DNA of 64,000 nucleotides from Pollutimonas sp036675275 (GCA_036675275.1 JAKFFG010000005.1:124001-188000); one strand, 5' to 3'; positions 1 through 7,531 are shown, numbered from the stretch's first letter. Made by a program: numbers and translations. Notes: generated by a model not told the origin, from the sequence alone.

Positions 1-714
1 AGTCAGGCGAGCACCAACGCCCACCTGTTGCGGAATCAGCTATCCGCGCTCACTGGCGCCGGACCGCAACGCGGACAAGACATACGACAAGTGGATCTGG
101 CGAAAGCCCCGGGCGGCGTGCCAGCCAATATTCCATTCGAGCTGCTGGGCCGGCGCCCGGATATCGTCGCCGCCAAGTACCGCGTACAGGCAAGTTCCAG
201 CCAGATATCGGCGGCCAAAGCGGAATTCTTTCCAAACATCAACCTGTCGGCCTTCGCTGGCTTCATGTCGCTGGGAATGAGCAATCTGCTTCAAAGCGGT
301 AGCCAGGCATATGGCGTCGGGCCAGCGGTAACCTTGCCCATTTTCAGCGGCGGCGCGCTGAACGCCAACCTGGACATCAAAGAGGCAGAGCGGGAAGTGG
401 CCATTGCGGACTACAACCAGACCTTGTTGACGGCCGTACGTGAAGTCGCGGACGCCACCACCGCCATCCAGGCATTGCAGCGGCAAACCGTGGACCAGGC
501 GGCCAGCTTGCGCGCGATTACCTCGGCTTACGACATTGCCGTCAAACGCTACAAGTCGGGACTGGGCAATTTCGTGCAAGTGCTGCTGGCGCAAAACGAA
601 GTCCTGAAGCAGGCCATCCTGAATGCCGATATGCGCGCCCGCGCTTTTAATCTGGACGCCCAACTGGCCACAGCCCTGGGCGGCGGCTATAGCACCGACA
701 CAAACACAAACTGA
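1..714 (+). CDS. outer-membrane efflux lipoprotein (NodT/OprM family), 3' part only
   Basis: The reading frame is open from the first base of the window, so the N-terminus and signal sequence lie outside. The visible 237 codons match the second half of outer-membrane efflux factors: the GRRPDIVAAKYRVQ segment, an SAAKAEFFPNI stretch and a GPAVTLPIFSGG strand, followed by a long helical part (VKRYKSGLGNFVQVLLAQNEVL) as in TolC-like proteins. Such proteins form the outer-membrane and periplasmic channel of tripartite pumps. It lies 11 bp before the emrA-like adaptor gene and is in the same direction, so the three genes probably form one pump operon. The substrate cannot be told from sequence. 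Confidence 0.9.
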   Translation, partial: SQASTNAHLLRNQLSALTGAGPQRGQDIRQVDLAKAPGGVPANIPFELLGRRPDIVAAKYRVQASSSQISAAKAEFFPNINLSAFAGFMSLGMSNLLQSGSQAYGVGPAVTLPIFSGGALNANLDIKEAEREVAIADYNQTLLTAVREVADATTAIQALQRQTVDQAASLRAITSAYDIAVKRYKSGLGNFVQVLLAQNEVLKQAILNADMRARAFNLDAQLATALGGGYSTDTNTN

Positions 715-725
715 GATACAGCCCC

Positions 726-1910
726 ATGAGTACTGAAAAAAATATGGTTACCCGACGCAAACGGTTGCTGATTGGCACCACGCTGGTCTTTATCGCCATA
801 GGCGCCGCCTATGCCATTTGGTGGGCGCTCTTCGCCGCTGACTTCGAGTCGACCGACGACGCCTACGTACACGGCAATCTCGTACAAGTCACATCGCAGA
901 TTCCCGGCACAGTGGTCGCGATTCATGCCGACGACACACAACGCACCATCAAGGGAGCTCCACTGGTGCAACTCGACTCCAGCGATGCCGACATCGCACT
1001 GAAACAGGCCGAGGCCGCGCTGGCCCAGGCAGTGCGCCGCACCCGCACCATTTTTGTACAGAATGACGCCCTGCAGGCCGATATTGCCGTACGCCAGGCC
1101 AACATTGAACGCGCCCAGGTCGATTTATCCAAAGCTCAAAGCGACCTGAAGCGCCGCCAGACACTGGCGCGTTCGGGAGGCGTGAGCGGTGAGGAAATCC
1201 TGCATGCCCAGACTGCGTTCAAAGCCGCACAATCCAGCCTTGCGCAAGCGCAGGCCGCATTCGCCGCCTCGCAAGCCATCTTGAAAACCAATCAGGCCCT
1301 GACGGCCGGCACTACGGTTGCCGCCCACCCCGATGTAATGCAAGCCGCCGACCAGTTGCGCAAGGCATGGCTGGCCAGCGCCCGCACACGCCTGCCCGCG
1401 CCGGTGGACGGCATGATTGCACAGCGCTCGGTACAAGTCGGCCAGCACGTTTCACCCGGCACGCCGCTTATGACCATCATCCCTTTGCAAAATGTCTGGG
1501 TCGAGGCAAATTTCAAGGAAGCCCAGCTGCGTCGCATGACGCCGGGCCAACACGTCGAACTCACCGCCGACTTGTACGGCGACGATGTCGTGTACCACGG
1601 CAGAATACAAGGCATTGCGGCCGGAACAGGCAGTGCATTCGCCCTGCTGCCTGCCCAGAACGCCAGCGGCAACTGGATCAAGGTAGTCCAGCGGGTACCC
1701 GTCAGGATAGCGCTGGACCCCAAGGAACTGGAAGCGCATCCCCTGCGCGTGGGCCTCTCCATGAACGCGGAAGTCGAGCTGGCTGAACCGGAACCATCAA
1801 ACATTCCTGCCCAGGGCAATACGCAGTTCGAGACCGCTGTATTTACCGATAATTCCGGCGACGTAGATGCGCTAATCAATAAAATCATCAACGAAAACCT
1901 TGGCTCATGA
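726..1910 (+). CDS. emrA: HlyD/EmrA-type membrane fusion protein of an efflux pump
   Basis: A 394-residue periplasmic adaptor. A single membrane anchor lies at about residues 12-34, followed by the barrel-sandwich start (FESTDDAYVHGNLVQVTSQI), an Ala/Gln-rich coiled coil at about 90-200, and the second lipoyl half with the motif PVDGMIAQRSVQVGQHVSPG. This is the EmrA/VceA layout. It links the inner-membrane MFS pump to the outer-membrane channel; both are encoded next to it. Its last codons overlap the start of the downstream MFS gene (ATGA), which implies translational coupling. The emrA symbol is given by family resemblance, not by proven drug specificity. Confidence 0.9.
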   Translation: MSTEKNMVTRRKRLLIGTTLVFIAIGAAYAIWWALFAADFESTDDAYVHGNLVQVTSQIPGTVVAIHADDTQRTIKGAPLVQLDSSDADIALKQAEAALAQAVRRTRTIFVQNDALQADIAVRQANIERAQVDLSKAQSDLKRRQTLARSGGVSGEEILHAQTAFKAAQSSLAQAQAAFAASQAILKTNQALTAGTTVAAHPDVMQAADQLRKAWLASARTRLPAPVDGMIAQRSVQVGQHVSPGTPLMTIIPLQNVWVEANFKEAQLRRMTPGQHVELTADLYGDDVVYHGRIQGIAAGTGSAFALLPAQNASGNWIKVVQRVPVRIALDPKELEAHPLRVGLSMNAEVELAEPEPSNIPAQGNTQFETAVFTDNSGDVDALINKIINENLGS

Positions 1911-3499
1911 GCGCTGCAGACATCAAGAAACCCGCGCTGGCCGCCCAGCCTCAAGGGCGTGCACATCCGCCGCTGGAAGGCCGCGCGCGGCTCTTTGGCA
2001 CGATAGCCCTGTCGTCCGCCGTCTTCATGAATGTGCTGGACTCCTCCATCGCCAATGTATCGATTCCGACCATTGCCGGGGACTTGGGTGTGAGCGCCAC
2101 GCAGGGCACATGGGTCATCACCTCGTTTGCCGTGGCCAATGCCATTACCGTACCCCTGACGGGTTGGCTCACCCAGCGATTCGGACAGGTCCGCTTATTC
2201 GTTCTGTCCGTACTCCTGTTTGTCCTGTCATCCTGGCTCTGCGGCTTTTCCTGGTCGCTGGAATCCCTGGTGATTTTCCGGGTGTTGCAGGGCGCGGTCG
2301 CTGGCCCCATGATTCCCCTGTCCCAATCGCTGATGTTGGGCAGCTACCCCAAGGAGAAAGCCGGCATGGCGCTGGCGATGTGGTCCATGACCATACTCGT
2401 CGGTCCCGTCGCGGGACCGCTGCTGGGCGGATGGATATCGGACAACTACAGCTGGCCATGGATCTTCTACATCAATGTCCCGGTCGGGCTGCTGGCAGGG
2501 TGGGCTTCCTGGCAGCTTTACAAACACCGAGATTCGGCACGCTCGAAACTGCCTATCGACACCATCGGACTGGCGCTGCTGGTCTTATGGGTAGGCGCGC
2601 TGCAGCTAATGCTGGACAAAGGCAAGGAACTGGACTGGTTCGCCAGTCCAGCCATCAGCAGCATGGCCGTGGTCGCAATTGTGTCGTTCGTGTTCTTCGT
2701 CATCTGGGAGCTCACAGCCAAACATCCGGTGGTCGATCTGACCCTTTTCAAGAATCGCAATTTCACTGCCGGCGTGCTTACTATTTCGGTCGGCTATGGC
2801 TTGTTCTTCGGCACGGTGGTCCTGCTTCCCCTATGGATGCAAAGCACTTTGGGATATACGGCCACTTACGCAGGAATCGCCTCCGCCCCCGTGGGCATCC
2901 TGGCCATCTTTTTTTCCCCTGTGGTGGGAAAGCTGCTTACCAATCATGATCCGCGCAAGATCGCCACGGTGGCCTTTCTGATTTTCGCTCTCACGAGCTA
3001 CATGCGGGCCAACTTCAACACCCAGGTCGACCTGTACGCCATCATGATCCCCACCTTCATACAAGGGGCAGCCATGGCAACGTTCTTTATCCCCTTGACG
3101 ACCATTACGCTGTCGGGCCTGGATCCGCATCGCATCCCGTCGGCAGCCGGGCTCTCGAATTTCGTGCGGCTCCTGTTCGGGGCCTTTGGCACATCCATCA
3201 CCACCACCATGTGGGACAGCCGGGCAAGCCTGCATCACGCCCAACTGACCGAAATCGCACGGCCAGGCGAACCGGCCTTCGACGCTATCATGACAGGACT
3301 GAAGCAAAAAGGACTCAATCAGGAACAATCCGCCGCCGTGATCAACAACCTGATCAATCAGCAGGCATTCACGATTTCGGCCACCGACATCTTCTACGCA
3401 TCCGCCATACTGTTCCTGGTCCTTATGGGCCTGGTCTGGATAGCTCGTCCAAAACCCGGCAAGGACGGCGCCGGCGATGCAGCGGCGGGCGCCCATTAA
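1907..3499 (+). CDS. emrB: DHA2-family MFS multidrug transporter (EmrB type)
   Basis: A 530-residue inner-membrane protein with the many hydrophobic segments expected for a 14-helix DHA2 transporter. The N-terminal motif MNVLDSSIANVSIPTIAGDL and the loop LTGWLTQRFGQVRLF are typical of EmrB/QacA proton-driven drug exporters. The ATG overlaps the emrA stop by four bases. With the upstream adaptor and outer-membrane factor it should form a tripartite pump expelling hydrophobic compounds. The C-terminal tail is short and Ala/Gly-rich. The substrate is unknown, and no local regulator gene is visible in this window. Confidence 0.92.
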   Translation: MSAADIKKPALAAQPQGRAHPPLEGRARLFGTIALSSAVFMNVLDSSIANVSIPTIAGDLGVSATQGTWVITSFAVANAITVPLTGWLTQRFGQVRLFVLSVLLFVLSSWLCGFSWSLESLVIFRVLQGAVAGPMIPLSQSLMLGSYPKEKAGMALAMWSMTILVGPVAGPLLGGWISDNYSWPWIFYINVPVGLLAGWASWQLYKHRDSARSKLPIDTIGLALLVLWVGALQLMLDKGKELDWFASPAISSMAVVAIVSFVFFVIWELTAKHPVVDLTLFKNRNFTAGVLTISVGYGLFFGTVVLLPLWMQSTLGYTATYAGIASAPVGILAIFFSPVVGKLLTNHDPRKIATVAFLIFALTSYMRANFNTQVDLYAIMIPTFIQGAAMATFFIPLTTITLSGLDPHRIPSAAGLSNFVRLLFGAFGTSITTTMWDSRASLHHAQLTEIARPGEPAFDAIMTGLKQKGLNQEQSAAVINNLINQQAFTISATDIFYASAILFLVLMGLVWIARPKPGKDGAGDAAAGAH

Positions 3500-3524
3500 G
3501 CAACATGATCGCGGCTCGCAGGTC

Positions 3525-3552
3525 GCATTAGCGCCACATGCGGCGCTAATGC
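3525..3552 (+). terminator. hairpin after the efflux operon
   Basis: A perfect 11-bp stem (GCATTAGCGCC / GGCGCTAATGC) with a 6-nt loop lies 26 bp after the emrB stop. There is no T-run after it, so it may be a weak or Rho-assisted terminator. Confidence 0.45.
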
Positions 3553-3671
3553 ATTGATCAGTCAATCACGGCTTTTCTCCAAGGCACGTAAATTGCTGTC
3601 GAGAACATGGGCGTCGAATCACGTCCCTACGCGGGCTGATCCGACCTACGCTAACTACGTAAAGGACATGT

Positions 3672-4217
3672 ATGAATCCAAATAATGCTTCAGCCGCCAA
3701 CACTCAAGGTTCCATCGACGTGGCAGCCATACGCCGCGCTGCGAGAGACCTGGAAAGCGGAGCCGTGCCGTCGGGCTACCAGGGAAACCGCAAAGAAATC
3801 ATAGAGATGTTGAATGCCGCGCTGGCCACCGAGTTGGTCTGTGCGCTGCGCTACAAGCGCCACTACTATACCGCCACAGGCCTGGTGAACGAACCGATCA
3901 AGGCCGAATTTCTGCAACACGCACAGGAAGAAGAAGACCACGCCGGTCGGATTGCGGAACGCATCGTGCAACTGAACGGCGACCCCGACTTCAATCCATC
4001 GACGATCGCCGAGCGCAGCCATGCCGAATATGATGAATGCAGCGACATCAAAGGCATGATCACGGCTAATCTCATCGCCGAACGCGTGGCCATCGAATCG
4101 TACAGGCAAATGATCGAACGCATAGGCGATACCGATCCCACCACGAAGCATTTGCTGATCGACATCATGGCCGTGGAAGAAGAACACGCCGACGACATGA
4201 AGGATTTGCTGGATTGA
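3672..4217 (+). CDS. ferritin-like / bacterioferritin-family protein
   Basis: A 181-residue, mostly helical soluble protein with a complete ferritin-type di-iron signature: Glu54, Glu87-x-x-His90, Glu137 and Glu169-x-x-His172. This E...ExxH...E...ExxH pattern is that of the ferritin-like superfamily four-helix bundle. The protein has about 40 extra N-terminal residues before the first helix and is a little longer than classical bacterioferritin; no obvious haem-binding Met can be assigned. A role in iron storage or oxidative protection is likely from the family. The gene stands alone between the efflux operon and tRNA-Asn. Confidence 0.82.
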   Translation: MNPNNASAANTQGSIDVAAIRRAARDLESGAVPSGYQGNRKEIIEMLNAALATELVCALRYKRHYYTATGLVNEPIKAEFLQHAQEEEDHAGRIAERIVQLNGDPDFNPSTIAERSHAEYDECSDIKGMITANLIAERVAIESYRQMIERIGDTDPTTKHLLIDIMAVEEEHADDMKDLLD

Positions 4218-4271
4218 AGAGCCGCAATTTCACGACTGCGGGCTATAGACCGCTTGGCTTTGGCCGTCGAT

Positions 4272-4301
4272 TTGCAAGGGGAGAAAAATATGTGCTATAG
4301 T
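4272..4301 (+). promoter_or_regulatory. probable sigma-70 promoter of tRNA-Asn
   Basis: TTGCAA (4272-4277) and an extended -10 TGCTATAGT (TATAGT at 4296-4301) are 18 bp apart and end 14 bp before the mature tRNA 5' end. Confidence 0.5.
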
Positions 4302-4315
4302 TTCGCTTCTCCAAT

Positions 4316-4391
4316 TCCCCGATAGCTCAGTCGGTAGAGCGACGGACTGTTAATCCGCAGGTCACTGGTTCGAACCCAGTTCGGGGAGCCA
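4316..4391 (+). tRNA. tRNA-Asn (anticodon GTT)
   Basis: A 76-nt cloverleaf with acceptor stem TCCCCGA/TCGGGGA, D-arm AGCTCAGTCGGTAGAGC, anticodon loop containing GTT (ACTGTTAAT), T-arm GGTTCGAACCC and an encoded GCCA end. Its 3' half is duplicated at 7014-7069, which marks it as an integration site. Confidence 0.96.
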
Positions 4392-4402
4392 AGAATTCCA
4401 AG
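4347..4402 (+). repeat. att-like direct repeat, copy 1 (within the intact tRNA-Asn)
   Basis: A 56-bp stretch running from the anticodon loop through the tRNA 3' end and 11 bases beyond it. It matches 7014-7069 at all but one base (C versus G, at the 19th base). This is the layout left by site-specific integration into a tRNA 3' end. Confidence 0.85.
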
Positions 4403-4429
4403 CCCCTCAAGCAATTGAGGGGCTTTTTC
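4401..4429 (+). terminator. intrinsic terminator of tRNA-Asn
   Basis: Perfect stem AGCCCCTCAA / TTGAGGGGCT with a GCAA tetraloop, then a T-rich run. The sequence lies inside the integrated element and differs from the terminator after the second att copy. Confidence 0.85.
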
Positions 4430-4468
4430 TTGCTCCGCAAAAACAGGCTTGCTCCGCAAAACGAAAAA

Positions 4469-4791
4469 TTAAGCCGGCAATTTGAGCGCATCCGTTCTTT
4501 CAATAAGACCGTCCACAACCGAGCGGATCGCGCTCAGCCGATAACGAAAGTCCGACAAATCGTCGGCGTTCAGCGCGGGCTTGTTCTGGCCGATGTTTGC
4601 CTTGGCCCGAAAATCAGCAGGGTGTACAACCGTACCGTTACTTCTTTGCGCTGTTCTATTGCTTGCTAATTCCATGATTTTGCCTGGTACCAAGATATCG
4701 GCACACTCATCAGGATGACAGAGCCGTGCCAGTACTGAAGGCTACCCGCCCGGTAGGCGCGTTCGATAGCCTCCCAGTCAGGTTGCTTCAT
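4469..4791 (-). pseudogene. frameshifted small phage-like gene
   Basis: On the minus strand an ATG at 4791 opens the frame MKQPDWEAIERAYRAGSL, a beginning I associate with short phage DNA-binding or terminase-small-subunit proteins. That frame then reads out to a stop after about 41 codons. From near 4740 the neighbouring frame continues open for about 90 codons (SVLARLCHPDECADILVPGK and onward to 4469). One missing T in CTTCAG (about 4735-4740) would join the two. It is therefore a broken gene. The usual helix-turn-helix after the N-terminal motif is absent, so an internal deletion is also possible. Confidence 0.5.
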
Positions 4792-4848
4792 TTACTTTAT
4801 CCAATAAAAAACCGCCCGGAGGCGGCGTATTTTTAACCGGGGCGGCGG

Positions 4849-5184
4849 TTACTCAGTAAATGTGAACTCCCCCACCTTGCAAACGTTCAAATTCGCTTGC
4901 ACTGTTTCGGTTCCATCACTGAATTCAGCCTTTAGATCAAATCTGCATTTACCAGTCCCATCGTCCATATCAATCTCGACGGATTCACCAGGGGCGAGCG
5001 TATCCTCACCCAGAATATCTTCTTCCCACGTGCGCGTCCCAACGGTAGAGGCGTAGATCGCGGACATCGTTGATTTGGTTTTATTTACTACCGTCACGGT
5101 TTTGTTGGCGGCAAATGCAGCGCCTGACATGGCAGTGGCGATTCCGAAAATTGCTGATAGAAGAAGCGAACGCGTTGCAAACAT
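4849..5184 (-). CDS. small secreted protein, apparently intact
   Basis: A 111-residue protein with a clear Sec signal peptide (MFATRSLLLSAIFGIATAMS, cleavage likely after AAFA). The mature part is acidic and contains YASTVGTRTWEEDILGEDTL, DDGTGKCRFDLKAEFSDG and a final Cys-containing strand, so one Cys pair may form a disulfide. The pattern WEEDILG...DDG.G.CR.D resembles a family of small periplasmic proteins sometimes mislabelled argininosuccinate lyase; no enzyme function is implied. It is the only well-preserved gene inside the tRNA-Asn element and may be cargo. Function unknown. Confidence 0.7.
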   Translation of the reverse strand: MFATRSLLLSAIFGIATAMSGAAFAANKTVTVVNKTKSTMSAIYASTVGTRTWEEDILGEDTLAPGESVEIDMDDGTGKCRFDLKAEFSDGTETVQANLNVCKVGEFTFTE

Positions 5185-5249
5185 AATTACTCACACGGTG
5201 AACGAGATTGTTTTGGGCATCAAAATGGCCGGCTGGAATGTAACATAAT

Positions 5250-5598
5250 TTATCTATCCGGATAGTCACGTACTTTGCCGATTCTCGAATTGGTACCGGT
5301 CCGCATCCTCGCCGCTCGCAGTCTCGTCCTTCCCGCTTGAACTTGGTTATTGGTAGCCTCAAAATGCGCTTCCATTAGCTCTAAGCCGATCTGTATCGCC
5401 TGCGTGTTACGCCCTGCTGCCGGGTGTGTGCCAGCCCGCAGCCTATATATCTCTATGTTTGTGCCAACTGTGACTGATCTTTTATGCAGATACCGGCATC
5501 CAAAGAAAAAGCTAAACGCCCGCCAGCATGAAGTACACATACCGCTGGCGACTGTCGTGCATTATTCTAAACAGTTCAAGCTCCATATCAGCAGACAT
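5250..5598 (-). pseudogene. small membrane-protein gene with frameshift/internal deletion
   Basis: The ATG at 5598 follows a strong ribosome site (AGGAAGGAAC) and opens MSADMELELFRIMHDSRQRY, leading into a hydrophobic segment that stops after 28 codons. The adjacent frame carries on at once with FSFFFGCRYLHKRSVTVG, then RLRAGTHPAAGRNTQAIQIG and EAHFEATNNQ, down to 5250. The two parts read as the start and the end of one small membrane protein whose central hydrophobic part has been lost at about 5513-5530. I do not know its function. Confidence 0.5.
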
Positions 5599-5825
5599 GT
5601 TCCTTCCTGTGTAATAAAAAGCCACAGTATGCCGCAACGCTATCGATTCACCTGGCCAGATGGCGTGAGGCCGTAACAGCGTACCCATGCTTAACACTTG
5701 CCAGGGCGGCTTAAACACGGCGACGCAGGTCAGAGCCAGCCTGTGACGGAACATTCCGCCGATCCACTCGCCCCTGCACTTGGGCCGGCCTGGTGGACGC
5801 TATTGGTTGATTACTGCGGCTGCTC

Positions 5826-5863
5826 CCACACGCATGCGGACTCGGTGAATCCGATGCGTGTGG
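5826..5863. repeat. inverted repeat inside the element
   Basis: Perfect 10-bp arms CCACACGCAT / ATGCGTGTGG separated by 18 bp that can pair further (CGGA/TCCG). No T-run follows on either strand. The stretch 5599-5944 around it has no gene I can support. Confidence 0.6.
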
Positions 5864-5944
5864 AAAGTAAAAGGCCTGGCGCTGCGGTTACATCACCATG
5901 GTATGTTGTGATTCCCAAAACAACAGCTTACCGATGGACGCCAC

Positions 5945-6175
5945 ATGGAAGACGACTACGCATTTGCTCTACAAATACTCGATCAGCTAAACGGTGTTGA
6001 AGAGTTCGACTCCGCGTACTACCACCAGCGCTCGGAGAGGATCGGCGACATTGCGGATCGGCACGGATTGGAAACTGAAAAGGTCTTCGCTGTTTTGGTA
6101 GGCGCTATCCGCATAGATATCAAAGAGCATCCAAACCAAGAACGTTTGCACTACCTTCTCAATAAGGGCACGTAG
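5945..6175 (+). CDS. hypothetical small protein (76 aa)
   Basis: A 76-residue acidic, probably helical protein starting MEDDYAFALQILDQLNG. The composition is protein-like rather than random, with regular amphipathic spacing, but no ribosome-binding site stands out before the ATG and I recognise no family. It lies inside the decayed tRNA-Asn element, opposite in direction to the phage-like remnants, and may be a surviving small gene or a chance frame. Confidence 0.4.
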   Translation: MEDDYAFALQILDQLNGVEEFDSAYYHQRSERIGDIADRHGLETEKVFAVLVGAIRIDIKEHPNQERLHYLLNKGT

Positions 6176-6195
6176 CCCGTGCCCGCGCATAAAAG

Positions 6196-6218
6196 CAAAA
6201 ACCCGCACTTGGCGGGTT
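6196..6218 (-). terminator. minus-strand intrinsic terminator
   Basis: Stem AACCCGC / GCGGGTT with a 5-nt loop. Read on the minus strand it is followed by a T-rich run, so it would end leftward transcription coming from the phage-like remnants at 6242-6410. Confidence 0.6.
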
Positions 6219-6241
6219 CGCTTACTCAGGGCGCAATGCCC

Positions 6242-6410
6242 CTACACGTATTGTCCCGGGTAGGCCCCCATCAATCTATCACTTCACTCGCATACTTCAC
6301 AGTAACTTCCTCCCTACTTGATCTTTAAACAATCCCAGGTACAGCTTGTATTCCCGCTCCGACAGCCACCCGCTATCGTCCCTGAGCAGCTTGCAAAAGG
6401 CATGGCGGCT
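6242..6410 (-). pseudogene. two overlapping phage-like gene remnants
   Basis: Minus strand. The first piece is 37 codons without a start (CKLLRDDSGWLSEREYKLYL and onward) and ends at TGA 6297-6299. A GTG at 6300 overlaps that stop and follows GGGAGG; it opens VKYASEVID and then hits TGA. The next frame continues MGAYPGQYV before its own stop. Together they resemble the opening of phage proteins beginning MKYASxVIDLMxAYPG, with a frameshift at about 6271. The resemblance is from memory. Both pieces are non-functional as they stand. Confidence 0.4.
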
Positions 6411-6519
6411 TTACAGGATTTACGCGCAGGCTTGCAGCCCTCGAGAGCAGCCACATAAAGAGCCCCCAGAAGGCCTACCCGTACCACAAAGGTGTTGGTA
6501 AATCAGGACTGATTCATTC

Positions 6520-6557
6520 AAATCCCTTGAAGCTTACGGCTTTGAGGGATTTTCTTT
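6520..6557 (+). terminator. terminator-like hairpin
   Basis: AAATCCCTTGAAGC pairs with GCTTTGAGGGATTT, with two non-standard pairs, and is followed by TTCTTTT. No gene ends just before it, so it is probably a relic of lost element genes. Confidence 0.5.
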
Positions 6558-6773
6558 TGCTGGAAATAATTACAGAAGAAGGTTTCACTAATTTATTCCT
6601 TCTCGAGTCACGCTAGGCCACTTGGATTTACTCAGAATCACTAAGAAACCAGCGCTGCAAGTGCCGGATTGTCGTCCATCCACTAAGAAAAAACAATTTT
6701 TGTCGTTTATTCACTAAGTAAGCTGGTGTGCGCCCTCAGAAGGCGCATCCCTTGCCCATCCCTAGTTGATTTT

Positions 6774-6805
6774 GGCCCCGCCTGCGTAGGGCGGGGCCTG
6801 CCTTT
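6774..6805 (+). terminator. GC-rich intrinsic terminator
   Basis: Stem GGCCCCGCC / GGCGGGGCC (6774-6798) and a CCTTTTAT tail. It is isolated. The interval from 6411 to 7013 otherwise holds no gene I can support. Confidence 0.6.
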
Positions 6806-6851
6806 TATCGCCTCACAACTTGGTGCTGCTCCCCGTTCTCAGGACCCTTTT

Positions 6852-6872
6852 TATGGTCGAAAATCGACCATA
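6852..6872. promoter_or_regulatory. perfect palindrome, operator-like
   Basis: TATGGTCGA-AAA-TCGACCATA is a perfect 9-bp inverted repeat with a 3-bp spacer in non-coding DNA of the element. It looks like a dimeric repressor site, but no regulator gene survives nearby. Confidence 0.4.
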
Positions 6873-7013
6873 ATTTGATAGCGCAAGTGATAGCGATAAA
6901 CCTGTCGTCGGGCGTGAAATGCTGTCGCACGATGTCGCCCCATGTCGGCTAAGTGTTTGATACAATGACAGTTATGATGTAGGCGAAGTATGTACCGAGG
7001 CTGCACTAAGCGT

Positions 7014-7069
7014 CTGTTAATCCGCAGGTCAGTGGTTCGAACCCAGTTCGGGGAGCCAAGAATTCCAAG
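7014..7069 (+). repeat. att-like direct repeat, copy 2 (tRNA-Asn 3' fragment)
   Basis: A 56-bp copy of the tRNA-Asn 3' half (anticodon loop to 11 bases past the CCA end) with one mismatch to 4347-4402. No 5' half precedes it, so it cannot give a tRNA. It marks the distal end of the integrated element. Confidence 0.85.
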
Positions 7070-7101
7070 GGCTTACGTTAATTCGTAAGCCCTTTTCTTT
7101 T
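7067..7101 (+). terminator. terminator beyond the distal att copy
   Basis: Perfect 11-bp stem AAGGGCTTACG / CGTAAGCCCTT, 6-nt loop, then TTCTTTT. It is probably the original chromosomal terminator of tRNA-Asn, displaced by the insertion. Confidence 0.8.
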
Positions 7102-7134
7102 GCGCGGACAATACGATAGGCCTATTCGGGCAGC

Positions 7135-7326
7135 TCACACTGGCCGGCGCTCTTTTCCCAGGTAAATCTTGATGTCTTGCACGGACGTGCCGACCGCATC
7201 TACCGCAACCCGGAGCTCGTCCGGCTTGCATTAGAACTGATCACACCAATAACGGAGTTCCCGTTCTTCACTAATATCAATAGAAGACGGATCCTTCGGC
7301 ACGCGGTCTTTGAGGCTATCAGTCAT
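7135..7326 (-). pseudogene. DUF3606 protein gene with an in-frame TAA
   Basis: The ATG at 7326 follows GGGAG and opens MTDSLKDRVPKDPSSIDISE, then ERELRYWCDQF, a stop TAA at 7233-7231, and the same frame resumes CKPDELRVAVDAVGTSVQDI and a short tail to TGA at 7137. Read through the stop this is a full-length DUF3606 protein (about 63 residues, motif RYWC.QF.C....L..AV..VG). A single base change from a sense codon (for example AAA or CAA) to TAA explains it. DUF3606 proteins are small and of unknown function. Confidence 0.8.
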
Positions 7327-7531
7327 GATTGAATCTCCCATAAATAATGCTTCAGGAGCGAGCAAGCGCCATGCCCTGTTCCAGAATGAACGAGGGGCCC
7401 GAAGCGTGCTCTCTCGATTCCGGATTCCCGCATAATTTCGCTGACTGATTTATCGCGACTGACCGCGTCGCCGCGGCACATCATTTGCTGAACTGCCGGT
7501 TATCCACTTTTGGCATTAACGGGAGGTCATT

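Larger units (their letters stand above)
4347..7069. mobile_element. decayed tRNA-Asn-integrated element (phage/island remnant)
   Basis: About 2.7 kb bounded by the two 56-bp direct repeats. Inside lie a frameshifted phage-like gene, a membrane-protein gene with an internal deletion, two overlapping phage-like remnants, one intact secreted-protein gene, one small ORF and several isolated terminators. No integrase gene or recognisable part of one is present, so it cannot move by itself. The interior looks more AT-rich and much less densely coding than the flanks. The repeats support insertion and later decay; the class of element is inferred from the gene fragments. Confidence 0.75.

Noticed and set aside
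6411..7013. Possible residual integrase or excisionase gene
   Set aside because: I read both strands and found no frame with a tyrosine-recombinase motif or helix-turn-helix; only terminators and one palindrome remain.
7014..7069. Second tRNA-Asn gene
   Set aside because: Only the 3' half is present; acceptor 5' strand and D-arm are missing, so it is an att copy.
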